The notes beneath the pieces are model-generated. The model was not told the origin of the DNA and ran no database searches. It saw only the letters and a list, made by a program, of their open reading frames with translations. Source: Bacteroides muris (ex Afrizal et al. 2022) (GTDB taxonomy: Bacteria > Bacteroidota > Bacteroidia > Bacteroidales > Bacteroidaceae). Taken from it: a DNA stretch of 64,000 bases. The stretch is taken from positions 124,001 through 188,000 of the forward strand of contig NZ_SRYZ01000002.1 in the NCBI RefSeq assembly GCF_004793475.1, given 5' to 3'. The position numbers were made by a program, and so were the translations under genes. Below are positions 31,038 to 40,800 of this stretch, in pieces (within the stretch, counting starts at the first letter, position 1; the number at the start of each line of letters is the position of its first letter).

Positions 31038-32723
31038 TTACCAACCCGGATTCTGCTTCATGTTTTTATTCAGGGTCAACTGTGTAGTTGGAATCGGGTA
31101 GAAATAATGTTTGGCTTCATAAGTACGGATTTGTGCATCGGAGGCATCTATATATCCGTTCTTGGTCGCTTCTTCACAGTCAGGCACATTGCTTACGTTG
31201 GCGCCCAACATGGTGTTCGGGTACTTGGTTGAATCCAATTTGTCGAGCTGGTGCCAACGGATTAAATCCCAATATCGGTACCAGTTATCCATAATCAGTT
31301 CGCAACGGCGACAGCGGCGTATCTCCCAAATCAGATTGCTTACTCCCATATTATTGGCAGGATCGGCATCTGGAGTAGTTGTCATAGCCGGCAGGCCGGC
31401 ACGAGCCTGAAGCTTGTTTATGGAGTTGTTGAGATCGTCTTGTGTGAGAGAACCCATTTCGGCTTTGGCTTCTGCAAAGTTCAGATAAATAACTGAAATC
31501 CAATAGAGCGGGCAGTCGGTGTATTGGTAGCCGATGTTGTTTCGGTCGCTAACACTCAATTCTTCGGGGTTATCATACTTGGCGATGCCATAACCGGTCG
31601 ATGTGGTGAAGGCTGCTACACCGGCACGGCTGTAGGCGTGGCCTCTGAAAGAAAGTACCGGGTCAAGAATTTCGGACAGGCGCTTGTCGCGTACGGCCAA
31701 AACCTCTCTTATAGAGTAATTTTTGTCTGCATCCAATACGGCTGCATCGTCCTTGTTTTTCGAGGTTGTTGCCAACGGTTTTCCATCAAGGAAAAGGAAA
31801 CTGTCGAATGCGTCCTTTGAAATGCCGTGCGTACCACTTGTATTGATTGTGTAGTCAATGGTGGAGTGCCTTAACGAACTTTGTGCATAAGGCTTGTAGA
31901 AAATCATTTCCGGATTGCTTGCCAGGCTGACAGAATTATAGTTGGCTTTGTAACTGTTACTTAGAGAGTAGTTTTTGGCCATAAGATATTCGCAGGCTGA
32001 TACACATTCTTGCAAGTATTTGTTGGCGCGGCTCTCATCAGCGGCTTTGCCATTCTCTGCTTGAGTGCGATATTTGCAGTATGTACCTTCATATAAGGTG
32101 ATGTCTGCTTTCATGGCATATGCCATGTCGGTGCTGAAACGTTGCCGATTGCTGTTTGCGGTAATGTGTTCGCACGCATAATTGATGTCTGCCAGCACAT
32201 GGTCCATCACTTCATCCCGGTCGGTGCGTGGTCCGTAGAGGGCTTCGTTGTCGGCTGGGTCGATAACTTTGTCTATCCATTGAACATCGCCGTACATACG
32301 GACCAACTGATAGTATTCCCACGCACGGTTCATGCGTGCAAGACCTTCATAGTGGGCCTTTGTTGCTTCATCAAGAGAGGAAGACTGTACACCGGCAATG
32401 ATATAGTTGGCGCGTCGGATTTCTGTGAAAGGGGCTGACCAGTTTGTGGAAGATGCGACCACGTTAGTGTAAGTCCAGTTATGGCTTTCTGCATCTACCT
32501 GGTCATCGCTTATTGTTTTGAAGTAGAACCATCCTCCACTGGCTCCGTTGCCAAAGCCGGTAAAGTTGTTATAAAAAGTATTGCACTGATTATCCAAATT
32601 ATCGGTGTTGCTCCAGTATGCCGGAGTATTCGTGAAGGTATCCAAGGGGGATTTGTCCAGCAAATCGTTGCAACCGGTTAACATCGCCAGCGCTGTGACC
32701 CCATATATAAATAATTTCTTCAT
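31038..32723 (-). CDS. SusD/RagB-family glycan-binding lipoprotein (A)
   Basis: The 561-residue outer-membrane lipoprotein (Cys18 in MLTGCNDLLDKSPLD) has the SusD start pattern and the TPR-like helical core, including WAPFTEIRRANYIIAG, EGLARMNRAWEYYQLVRMYG and the C-terminal RCELIMDNWYRYWDLIRW with YPIPTTQLTLNKNMKQNPGW. SusD lids the TonB-dependent SusC channel and captures the glycan before import. Its gene follows susC by 22 nt and ends at a hairpin. The natural ligand cannot be read; the amino-sugar kinase next door suggests GlcNAc- or MurNAc-containing oligosaccharides. Confidence 0.95.
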   Translation of the reverse strand: MKKLFIYGVTALAMLTGCNDLLDKSPLDTFTNTPAYWSNTDNLDNQCNTFYNNFTGFGNGASGGWFYFKTISDDQVDAESHNWTYTNVVASSTNWSAPFTEIRRANYIIAGVQSSSLDEATKAHYEGLARMNRAWEYYQLVRMYGDVQWIDKVIDPADNEALYGPRTDRDEVMDHVLADINYACEHITANSNRQRFSTDMAYAMKADITLYEGTYCKYRTQAENGKAADESRANKYLQECVSACEYLMAKNYSLSNSYKANYNSVSLASNPEMIFYKPYAQSSLRHSTIDYTINTSGTHGISKDAFDSFLFLDGKPLATTSKNKDDAAVLDADKNYSIREVLAVRDKRLSEILDPVLSFRGHAYSRAGVAAFTTSTGYGIAKYDNPEELSVSDRNNIGYQYTDCPLYWISVIYLNFAEAKAEMGSLTQDDLNNSINKLQARAGLPAMTTTPDADPANNMGVSNLIWEIRRCRRCELIMDNWYRYWDLIRWHQLDKLDSTKYPNTMLGANVSNVPDCEEATKNGYIDASDAQIRTYEAKHYFYPIPTTQLTLNKNMKQNPGW

Positions 32724-32745
32724 TGTTCTTAAGTTTTTGAGGTTG

Positions 32746-35700
32746 TTATAATGTTACCTGGACTCCAAATGAGAATGTGCGTGTAATAGGAGCTATACGT
32801 CCCCATCCACCAGCTGTAAGTCCATTGCCTGTACTGATTTCGGGGTCGACTGGAAGGTCATTCCCTTTGTGGAGCAGAAAGAGGTTGCTGCCACTGAAGT
32901 AGATACGTGCTTTCTCAATGTAGGCTTTGCGTGTCCACTCTTTCGGAAGGGTATATCCCACAGTTACGTTCTTCAGACGAAGATAGGACATGTCTGTCAA
33001 ATAGCGGGATTGGGGATAGTAGTTGTTGCAGCCGTTAGCTATACCGGATACGGTACCTCCACTATTATTTGTACCACGATAAAGACGTGGATAACGGTTG
33101 CCTTGATTTACCTCATAACCGGTAATGGCGGTATAGTCTGAATTCCAAAGCACTTTGTTATAGCTTGTTTGGTGGGAATAGATGGCTACGTCGGCATGTA
33201 CCATGGCGGGAAGGTTTAGGGAAGAAGTCGTCCAGTCCTCACGTTTGCCTACACCTTGGAAGTAGAGGTCAAGGTCGATACCTTTCCACGCTCCGCCTAA
33301 ATGGAAGCTGTATTCGTAGCGTGGCATAGAGTTTCCGATGACTTTCAAATCGCCGTGGTCGTCTGCTGTGCCTTTTCCACCGTCAATCTTGCCATTGCCG
33401 TCTAAATCCTTGAACTTGACGTCTCCCGGGCCGTAATGGAAATTACCGGATTCCAGTCCTGCCTGGCTTGCAATGCCGTTTGCATAATTCCATGAGCCGT
33501 CTGCATTTTGGCTGGTGAAGTCTTTTTCCTCGAAGTAACGGTCGGTTTCAAAACCGAAAATGTCACCGTAGGTTTTACCGGTGTAATAGGTGCTGAGCAG
33601 TTTGGAATCATTGTCCCACTTTGTTACTTTAGTCTTGGAGTCACCGATGTTGAAGTTGGCATATACGTCGAAGTCGCCGAAGGTATGGCGCCAGTTCAAG
33701 TTCAACTCCCATCCACGTGTACGTAAGGTACCGGCATTTTCATAAGGAGCAGAAGCACCCAGAGTGTTCGGCAATACTTGTGCCGGTGCCAGCATGTCAC
33801 GATTCTCACGTTGGAACCAGTCGAAACCTATAGTCAGTTCGTCATTCAAGAGACCCAGGTCAAGACCTATATTGAGGGTGCGGATACGCTCCCAGGTCAA
33901 AGTACTTGATACCAAATCCGGCATGTTATACATGGTCAGGAGATTAGCGTTGGCATTATTGTTTTCAATCCAATAGATATAGCCGGTACTTTTATTGTTC
34001 AACCGTTGGCTTATTAATTGTTCGAACATGTAGTCGCCCACAGCCTCGTTGCCGATTTCGCCAAAAGAAGCACGCAACTTACCATTGCTGACAATATGTT
34101 TCAGTGGGGCGAAGTAGGCTTCTTCGGAGAAGCGGTAGCCGATGGATGCAGAAGGGAAGAAGGCCCACTGGTCGGTATGGGGGAAACGGGAAGAACCGTC
34201 GTAACGTCCGTTCAGTTCCAATAAATAAATGCCTTTGTAGTCATAATTGATACGGCCGAAATAACCGGCAGAAGCGCGGGATGTATGATTCCAACTCAAA
34301 TCTTGTCCATCCTTGCCAGCCATATTCAGTTCGGGGTATCCCTCTTGATCGTACATCACATTGCGGGTACCATACAGATATTTGTATTCCTCTTCTTCTG
34401 CGTTGACACCTGCCATTACATTCAGGTTGTGTTTTTTGGCAAATGTTTTGGTATAGTTTACGTATGCGTTGGCCGTCCATGTGTTCTGTTTGGAAAAGTC
34501 TCTCCAGATGCCGCTATTGCCTTTAGTGACGATGTAAGAGGGTACCGGTTTCCCGCTCCAATTGATGCCGTAAACGGAGTTGTCCTGCGAACCGCTGTTC
34601 ATATTCTGAATGGCATATGTAAAGTCTGCATTAAGGGTCAGTCCTTTAACGATTTCAGCTTTCAAGAAGGTGTTCATACGGGTCAGGTCTGTTGTCACTT
34701 CACGATCGGCAGCTTGCTTCTGCATGGCCATGACGCGTGTGTCATAGCCGTCGATTGTGCCCGAAGGAATGAAATAAGAACCCCAACGCCACAAATATTG
34801 GTAGGTGTTGGCCCATGTGTCCGGGCGTTTATAGTTCTTACGACTATAGTTGATGCGTGCACCCACCTGTAGCCAGTCGTAAACATTAGTGGTGACATTG
34901 ACTGAGGCATTGTACTTTTTTAGTTCGTCCGGGTGAATCTTCATCTGTCCTTGCTTTTCGTTGTAGCCGAAAGATAGGTAGTAATTGGTCTTACCAGATG
35001 TTCCTTGTATAGAAACATTGTGGCTCATGGAAGGAGCAGCTTTGTTGAAGTAGATGTCCTGTACATCCCAGTCAGCATAATAAAAAGGAGTGCCGTCCAA
35101 TACGATATAGTCACCCACGTTACTATCGCTTTGGTAGAGGTTCATAGGACGGTAGCCGGTCTTGCCGCCGTTCTGTTGCTGCCACTTTTCGGCGTAAGGT
35201 AACAATTTGTCGAAATACATACCGAACAATTCAGGCATACCGGCACCACCGTTCATACTGGCTTCGATACCCATCTTTAATTGTGTGGGTACATCGGGAT
35301 AGTCCGGCAGGTAAGTAGCTTGATCCCATGCAAAATTGTTGCTGTAATTGATGGTAACCTTTTCGCTAGGCTTTGCGCTCTTGGTATTGATTAGAATCAC
35401 ACCGAAAGCGGCGCGCGTTCCATAAATGGAGGAAGCGGAAGCGTCCTTCAGTACGGAAATATTTTCGATGTCTTGCGTATCGAGGAAAGAAATGTCATCC
35501 ATCGGAACGCCGTCCACTACAATGAGTGGATTGCTGACTTCTCCATTACTCAATGTCCCCAAACCACGTATACGCATGGAGGCTGTCTCGTCGATGGCAC
35601 CACTTGTGGTGAGAATGCTTAGTCCCGGAACAGCCCCTTGCAATGCTTTGGCTACATCTTGTTGTGGACGACCTGCCATTGTCTTGTTTAAGTCCACTGT

Positions 35701-36141
35701 AGAAACTGCTCCTGTCAAGTTAGCCTTCTTTTGTACACCGTAGCCTACTACTACTACTTCATCCAGCATCTCGGTATCTTCTTTCAGAGTTATTCTCATC
35801 GTTTTGGCTGCCTTCACTTCTTGTGTCTGATAGCCCACAAATGATATTTTTAGTGTTGCTCCCGGTGTTATGGTCAATGTAAACTTACCATCTAAGTCGG
35901 TAATTCCGCCGTTGGTAGTCCCTTTTTCTACTACGCTGGCACCGATAATCGGTTCGCCGGCTGCATCGACAACTAAACCGCTGATAGTGATAGCTTGTAA
36001 TTGTTCTGTTACGCCAAGCGAATTATCAGGATTGGCTTGTGCAGCCATCACGTTGCCGCTGCTTAATAACAGTGAGCTGATTGCCACTGCTGTGAGGAGT
36101 TTGCTATGTGTTAGTCCTCGTTTTTTGTGATCTTCATTCAT
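32746..36141 (-). CDS. SusC/RagA-family TonB-dependent outer-membrane transporter (A)
   Basis: The 1131-residue protein has a signal region (ending VMAAQA), a carboxypeptidase-regulatory-like domain (ISGLVVDAAGEPIIGASVVE and following TNGGITDLDGKFTL), the TonB-box-like DEVVVVGYGVQ, a plug domain (LQGAVPGLSI, LIVVDGVPM, VLKDASASSIYG) and a 22-strand barrel ending in FSFGVQVTL. It moves oligosaccharide into the periplasm with SusD and TonB energy. There is no N-terminal STN domain, so no ECF/anti-sigma control. It is a close paralogue of the protein at 37806-41147: the first about 100 residues and the 5' leader are both conserved. The gene pair (SusC then SusD) is standard. Confidence 0.96.
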   Translation of the reverse strand: MNEDHKKRGLTHSKLLTAVAISSLLLSSGNVMAAQANPDNSLGVTEQLQAITISGLVVDAAGEPIIGASVVEKGTTNGGITDLDGKFTLTITPGATLKISFVGYQTQEVKAAKTMRITLKEDTEMLDEVVVVGYGVQKKANLTGAVSTVDLNKTMAGRPQQDVAKALQGAVPGLSILTTSGAIDETASMRIRGLGTLSNGEVSNPLIVVDGVPMDDISFLDTQDIENISVLKDASASSIYGTRAAFGVILINTKSAKPSEKVTINYSNNFAWDQATYLPDYPDVPTQLKMGIEASMNGGAGMPELFGMYFDKLLPYAEKWQQQNGGKTGYRPMNLYQSDSNVGDYIVLDGTPFYYADWDVQDIYFNKAAPSMSHNVSIQGTSGKTNYYLSFGYNEKQGQMKIHPDELKKYNASVNVTTNVYDWLQVGARINYSRKNYKRPDTWANTYQYLWRWGSYFIPSGTIDGYDTRVMAMQKQAADREVTTDLTRMNTFLKAEIVKGLTLNADFTYAIQNMNSGSQDNSVYGINWSGKPVPSYIVTKGNSGIWRDFSKQNTWTANAYVNYTKTFAKKHNLNVMAGVNAEEEEYKYLYGTRNVMYDQEGYPELNMAGKDGQDLSWNHTSRASAGYFGRINYDYKGIYLLELNGRYDGSSRFPHTDQWAFFPSASIGYRFSEEAYFAPLKHIVSNGKLRASFGEIGNEAVGDYMFEQLISQRLNNKSTGYIYWIENNNANANLLTMYNMPDLVSSTLTWERIRTLNIGLDLGLLNDELTIGFDWFQRENRDMLAPAQVLPNTLGASAPYENAGTLRTRGWELNLNWRHTFGDFDVYANFNIGDSKTKVTKWDNDSKLLSTYYTGKTYGDIFGFETDRYFEEKDFTSQNADGSWNYANGIASQAGLESGNFHYGPGDVKFKDLDGNGKIDGGKGTADDHGDLKVIGNSMPRYEYSFHLGGAWKGIDLDLYFQGVGKREDWTTSSLNLPAMVHADVAIYSHQTSYNKVLWNSDYTAITGYEVNQGNRYPRLYRGTNNSGGTVSGIANGCNNYYPQSRYLTDMSYLRLKNVTVGYTLPKEWTRKAYIEKARIYFSGSNLFLLHKGNDLPVDPEISTGNGLTAGGWGRIAPITRTFSFGVQVTL

Positions 36142-36330
36142 AAATGATTGATGATTTGTTGTTAATTAAATACTTCTTAAATTTAGGGTAAGGGTAATAA
36201 GGGCCGAATAGTGAGACTATTCAACTTGCAGGATTGTTTCTTTTTCCATAGGCATTTTCTCTTTTTAAAGGTTCATAACTTTATATTATCTCTTGTTTTC
36301 CTATTTGTTTGCTAAGTTCAGACGGAACTT
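36142..36330 (-). promoter_or_regulatory. Conserved susC leader A with AAGTTC-N5-GAACTT palindrome
   Basis: Read on the - strand from 36330 to the ATG, this 189-nt leader matches leader B (37616-37805) block by block: AAGTTCCGTCTGAACTT, AGAGATAATATAAAGTT, ATGAACCTTTAAA, ATGCCTATG, a hairpin GAATAGT-CTC-ACTATTC, CCCTTACCCTAA, TTAATTAACA and ATCATCAATCA. Intervening bases differ, so the blocks look selected. It could hold an operator plus a 5' UTR control element. It forms most of the 403-nt gap 36142-36544. Confidence 0.85.
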
Positions 36331-36489
36331 GGAATTCAGTCAGATAGTATCTTATTGTTAGTCTGTTATCGTCTTGTTTTGACTGAAACGCGGTTGCGTT
36401 GGAAAAGTAGGAATACTTTGTTGGATGATTGAGGATATGAGCAAAAGGGGGATGTATGGCCAGTAAAATGATTTTTTCTTGAAATAGCC

Positions 36490-36519
36490 TTGGAAAGATT
36501 AAAAAAAGCTATATATTTG
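36490..36519 (+). promoter_or_regulatory. Predicted promoter of the amino-sugar kinase gene
   Basis: TATATTTG (36512-36519) is a perfect TAnnTTTG, with TTGG (36490-36493) 18 nt before it as a -33 element. It is 25 nt upstream of ATG 36545, so the kinase has its own promoter, separate from either susC leader. The other bases of 36331-36489 show nothing recognisable. Confidence 0.62.
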
Positions 36520-36544
36520 TATTCAATTCTAAAACTAACTACCT

Positions 36545-37393
36545 ATGAAACTAATTGCAGAAAGTGGTTCTACGAGAACAGAATGGGCGCTGGTTGAAGA
36601 TAATCGTCTGATACAGCGATCCTTCACGGAGGGCTTAAATCCTTTCTTTCAAACGAGAAGAGAGATTAGCCGAAGTGTGCGGTTAGGATTACCCGAGCAT
36701 TTTTTCAAAAGGAAATTGGAACAAGTCTATTATTATGGTGCCGGATGTACTTCTTATGAAAAGAAAAATATATTGGGAGCTTCATTGGTAGCACAATTCA
36801 AAACTCCAATTCAGGTAGAGAGTGATTTGCTGGCAGCTGCACGTGGCTTGTTCAAATGCGAGGCAGGCATCGCCTGTATCTTGGGAACCGGCTCGAACTC
36901 ATGCTTTTATGACGGGAAAATCATTGTAAAGAATGTCAAAGCGGGAGGCTATATCTTAGGAGATGAAGGCAGTGGCGCTGTATTGGGCAAAATGTTTTTG
37001 TCTGATGTACTGAAAGGTTTGGCTCCTAAAGATGTAACGGCGGATTTCTTTGAGAAGTTCCGTATAAGCCCGAATGAGGTTATGGAATCTGTGTATAACC
37101 GCCCGTTCCCCAATCGCTTTTTGTCTACCATATCTTATTTTCTGGCAGATTATACCAATGATGACTATGTATTTGAGCTGATTACCGGTAATCTAAGAAA
37201 TTTCTTTACTCGTAATGTCTGCCAATATGACTACAAAAATTATCCTATTCGTTTTGTGGGCTCACTGGCTTACAGCTACGCGGCCATTTTGCGGGAAGTT
37301 GCCCGTGAATTTGACATCGAACTGGAAATCATTGAAGAAACACCAATGAATGGCCTGATTGAATTCCATTCTTTAAATATAGAAGAACCTTAA
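36545..37393 (+). CDS. BadF/NAGK-family amino-sugar kinase between two susCD pairs
   Basis: The 282-residue protein is a clear paralogue of the MurK-like kinase (5362-6201): AESGSTRTEW, YYYGAGC, ESDLLAAARGLFKCEAGIAC, ILGTGSNSCFYDGK, YILGDEGSGAVLGK and NRPFPNRFLSTISYFLA all align. The first acidic residue of the phosphate loop is Glu (AESGST) instead of the Asp seen in the other copy. It probably phosphorylates GlcNAc or a related amino sugar in the cytoplasm, after import by the flanking SusCD systems. It has its own promoter and no obvious terminator. The substrate is inferred from family and context. Confidence 0.85.
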   Translation: MKLIAESGSTRTEWALVEDNRLIQRSFTEGLNPFFQTRREISRSVRLGLPEHFFKRKLEQVYYYGAGCTSYEKKNILGASLVAQFKTPIQVESDLLAAARGLFKCEAGIACILGTGSNSCFYDGKIIVKNVKAGGYILGDEGSGAVLGKMFLSDVLKGLAPKDVTADFFEKFRISPNEVMESVYNRPFPNRFLSTISYFLADYTNDDYVFELITGNLRNFFTRNVCQYDYKNYPIRFVGSLAYSYAAILREVAREFDIELEIIEETPMNGLIEFHSLNIEEP

Positions 37394-37615
37394 ATTTTAT
37401 ATATGATAAGGTATATAACTTCCTTTTTGCAAATGTATAAATATAAATCTAAATAAATGCAAATGAATGTTCTTGATACCAAATAATAATGTACCTTTGT
37501 TAGGACGAAATGAATGAATCATTTCTCACCTTTGTTAATAACGAGTTTTTTATCTCTTAAAACAACCAATAGAGCTAAGTAATTAACAAGATTTTAGCCT
37601 TGCATATATATAACT
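37394..37615. promoter_or_regulatory. AT-rich spacer with predicted promoter and small palindrome
   Basis: Part of the 412-nt gap 37394-37805. TACCTTTG (37492-37499) with TTG (37473-37475) is a good + strand promoter that would give susC B a 5' UTR of about 300 nt. Just after it lies the hairpin GAAATGAATGAATCATTTC (37507-37525). On the - strand TACATTTG (37437-37430), with TTTG (37463-37460), could start a transcript running into the 3' end of the kinase gene. No ORF is supported. Confidence 0.5.
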
Positions 37616-37805
37616 AAGTTCCGTCTGAACTTGGTAAATAAATAGAAAAGAAGAGAGATAATATAAAGTTATGAACCTTTAAATAAAGAAGATGCCTATG
37701 AGAGATTAAAGAAACCTTTGGAAATAGTCTCACTATTCCGAACCATATGATTCCCTTACCCTAATTTTGAAAAACTTGTTTAATTAACAAAATCATCAAT
37801 CACTT
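37616..37805 (+). promoter_or_regulatory. Conserved susC leader B with AAGTTC-N5-GAACTT palindrome
   Basis: This 190-nt leader begins with the same palindrome (AAGTTCCGTCTGAACTT, 37616-37632) and contains the same ordered blocks as leader A, including the AATAGT-CTC-ACTATT hairpin and CCCTTACCCTAA, ending 2-3 nt before the ATG. The two leaders face away from each other around the kinase gene. Confidence 0.85.
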
Positions 37806-40800
37806 ATGAATGAAGATCGTAAAAGACGAGGACTTGCTAATGGTAAGTTCCTTACGGCGGTGGCAATCTGTGCTCTGTTTTTAGGCAGTGGCAACGTGAT
37901 GGCTACACAAACTGCATCCGGCGACTCGCAAGGAGTACAAGAACAGATGCAATCTATCTCTGTGACTGTCACAGTGGTAGATACAAAAGGTGAACCTGTT
38001 ATTGGTGCCAATGTCATTGAGAAAGGTACGACCAATGGTGGTATTACGGATTTGGATGGAGTTTCCAAATTAAATGTAAAGCCCGGTGCTATTCTGCAAG
38101 TATCATTTGTGGGATATACTACTCAAGAAGTCAAGGCAACTTCGGTAATGAAGGTTGTTTTGAAAGATGATACGGAATTGTTGGATGAAGTTGTCGTAGT
38201 AGGTTATGGTGCACAGAAAAAGGTGAACCTGACTGGTGCGGTGGCTAATGTAGATGTGAACAAAACAATCGATAGCCGTCCTATCACGGATATAGGCCGT
38301 GCCTTGCAGGGGGCTGTGCCGGGATTGACCATTACTACCAACTCCGGTGAGATAGGTGGTGCGCCTACTATCAAGATTCGTGGTAGTATCGGTTCTCCGA
38401 ATGGTGACTCCAAACCGTTGATTCTGGTAGATAATGTGGAAGTAACGGATATTTCTATGGTGAATCCGGACGATATTGAAAGTATATCTGTATTGAAGGA
38501 TGCTGCTTCTGCTTCTATTTACGGTGCCCGTGGTGCATTTGGCGTATTGCTGATTACCACAAAATCAAGAAGTAAACATGAACGTCTCTCTGTAAAATAT
38601 ACCAATAACTTTGCATGGCGTACGCCGACCAAGACACCCGAACAACTTCCGGGATGGCAGCAGGCTGATATTAACTTGCAAGGTGTAATCAATCAGACTA
38701 AGGGGTCTACCGCATTTTATAACGTAGTGGGTAATATGCGTGTGGATGCTACACATGTGCAGAAAATGAAGGATTACTGGGACAAATATGGCTATGGTGA
38801 CCAGTTTGGCCGTGAGATGGAATTGGGTCGTGACTTTGAGTTCCGCGATGGCGGTATGTTCTTTATCCGTACTTGGGACTGGTATGATGAATACATTAAG
38901 GACTGGGCTCCGCAGCAGAACCATAGCCTTTCTATCAACGGTGGCAATGGAAAGACTAATTACAATATCGCTTTGGGATATCTGAGCCAGGATGGTATGA
39001 TGAAAGTCAATTCGGACAACTATAAGCGTTACAATGCCAATATCTCTTTGAACTCTGAATTGAACAAATATGTGTCTATCCGTACAGGTGTCATGTTCAC
39101 CCGTTCTGACTACGATAAGCCATTCAACTATAACAGTGATCTTTACGACCCGATGTACTATCTGTATCGTTGGCAACCGATGATGCCTTACGGTACTTTT
39201 GAAGGCAAGGAGTTCCGTAACGCCTTGACCGAACAGAAAAGTGCTCCTATTACCACAAAAGAACGTGAGTATCTGCGTTTGACAGGTGGTGCAACTATCA
39301 AGCCTATCAAAGATTTAACACTGGATATAGATGTTGCTTATAGCAGCGTGGAAAATCGCTATAAGAAGTATGGTACACCGAGCTTGACCAGTGGTTATGA
39401 AATCTTCACTGCCCGTCCGTCTGTTGAGGCATTACGTGATTCTTATGGCAGTTATCTATCTGCTGCTACTTATGATTATGTATATCAGGAAACCGGACGC
39501 ACGGAGAATCTGACAGCCAACTTCGTGGCAACTTATGCCAAACGCTGGGGAGATCATGATTTTAAGGCGATGGCAGGTTCCAGCCTTGAAAAGAGCGAAT
39601 ATGAATATTACTGGGCGCAACGCAAAGGTCTGCTCGACCCCGCAAAACCGGAATTGAATCTGGCTACAGGTGACCAGACTACAAGCTCCTCGCATACTTG
39701 GTGGTCTGTAGCAGGCTTCTTCGGACGTCTTAATTATTCTTATAAAGACCGATATATGTTGGAACTGAACGGCCGTTATGACGGTTCCTCCCGTTTCCCC
39801 TCTGGGAATCGTTTCGGTTTCTTCCCATCCATGTCTGCCGGTTACCGTATTTCTGAAGAACCGTTCATGCAGTCACTGAAGCCTTATCTGAGTACGTTGA
39901 AGATTCGCGGCTCTTGGGGTATGATTGGTAACCAGGATGTAGGTACCGACCGTTATATCTCCACTCTGTCCACTTCTGTAGACAGTTGGATTATCGATGG
40001 AAAGAAAGTACAGTCAACACAAAAACCGACTATTGTGTCTTCAACCCTTACTTGGGAGAAGGTTACTACACTTGACCTTGGCTTGGATGCCCGTTTCTTC
40101 AATGATGCGTTGGGAGTAACGTTTGATTGGTATAACCGTACTACCAGTGATATTTTGACTACTGCCAACCTGCCTGCCACATTGGGTGCTGACGCTCCAT
40201 ATGAAAATATGGGTACTATTCAGACCAAAGGATGGGAACTTGCCATTGACTATCGCCATACCTTCAAGAATGGTCTGCACTTTGGCGTGACGGCTTCTGT
40301 TGCCGATGACAAGACTGAAGTAACCAAGTGGACGTATAATACAAAGATTCCTTCTTATGGAGCTACCGGATGGTGGGATAAGAGTGCTTATAAAGAAGGT
40401 ATGGTTTTGGGAGATATCTGGGGCTTGCAGTTCGACCGTTTCCTGACGGAAGATGACTTTAATGCTGACGGTTCTTTGAAAGCCGGTTTGCCCGACCAGA
40501 CTAAAGTATTCCCTGCCGGTTATCAATTTGCTCCCGGTGATGTGCTTTATAAAGACCTCGACAACAACGGTGAAATCGTAAAACAGACCAATACAAATGA
40601 CAGGGGTGACCTTAGTGTTATAGGTAACGCCCTGCCGCGTTTACAGTTTGGTTTGAATTTGGATGCTGCTTGGAAAGGCTTTGATATAAGCATGTTCTTC
40701 CAGGGGGTAGCCAAGAGAAAACTTTGGGCGGCAGGTAACCAGGTATTGCCAGGCTTTACTACCGGTGAACCCTTCTACAAAGGTGCTGAGGATTATTGGA

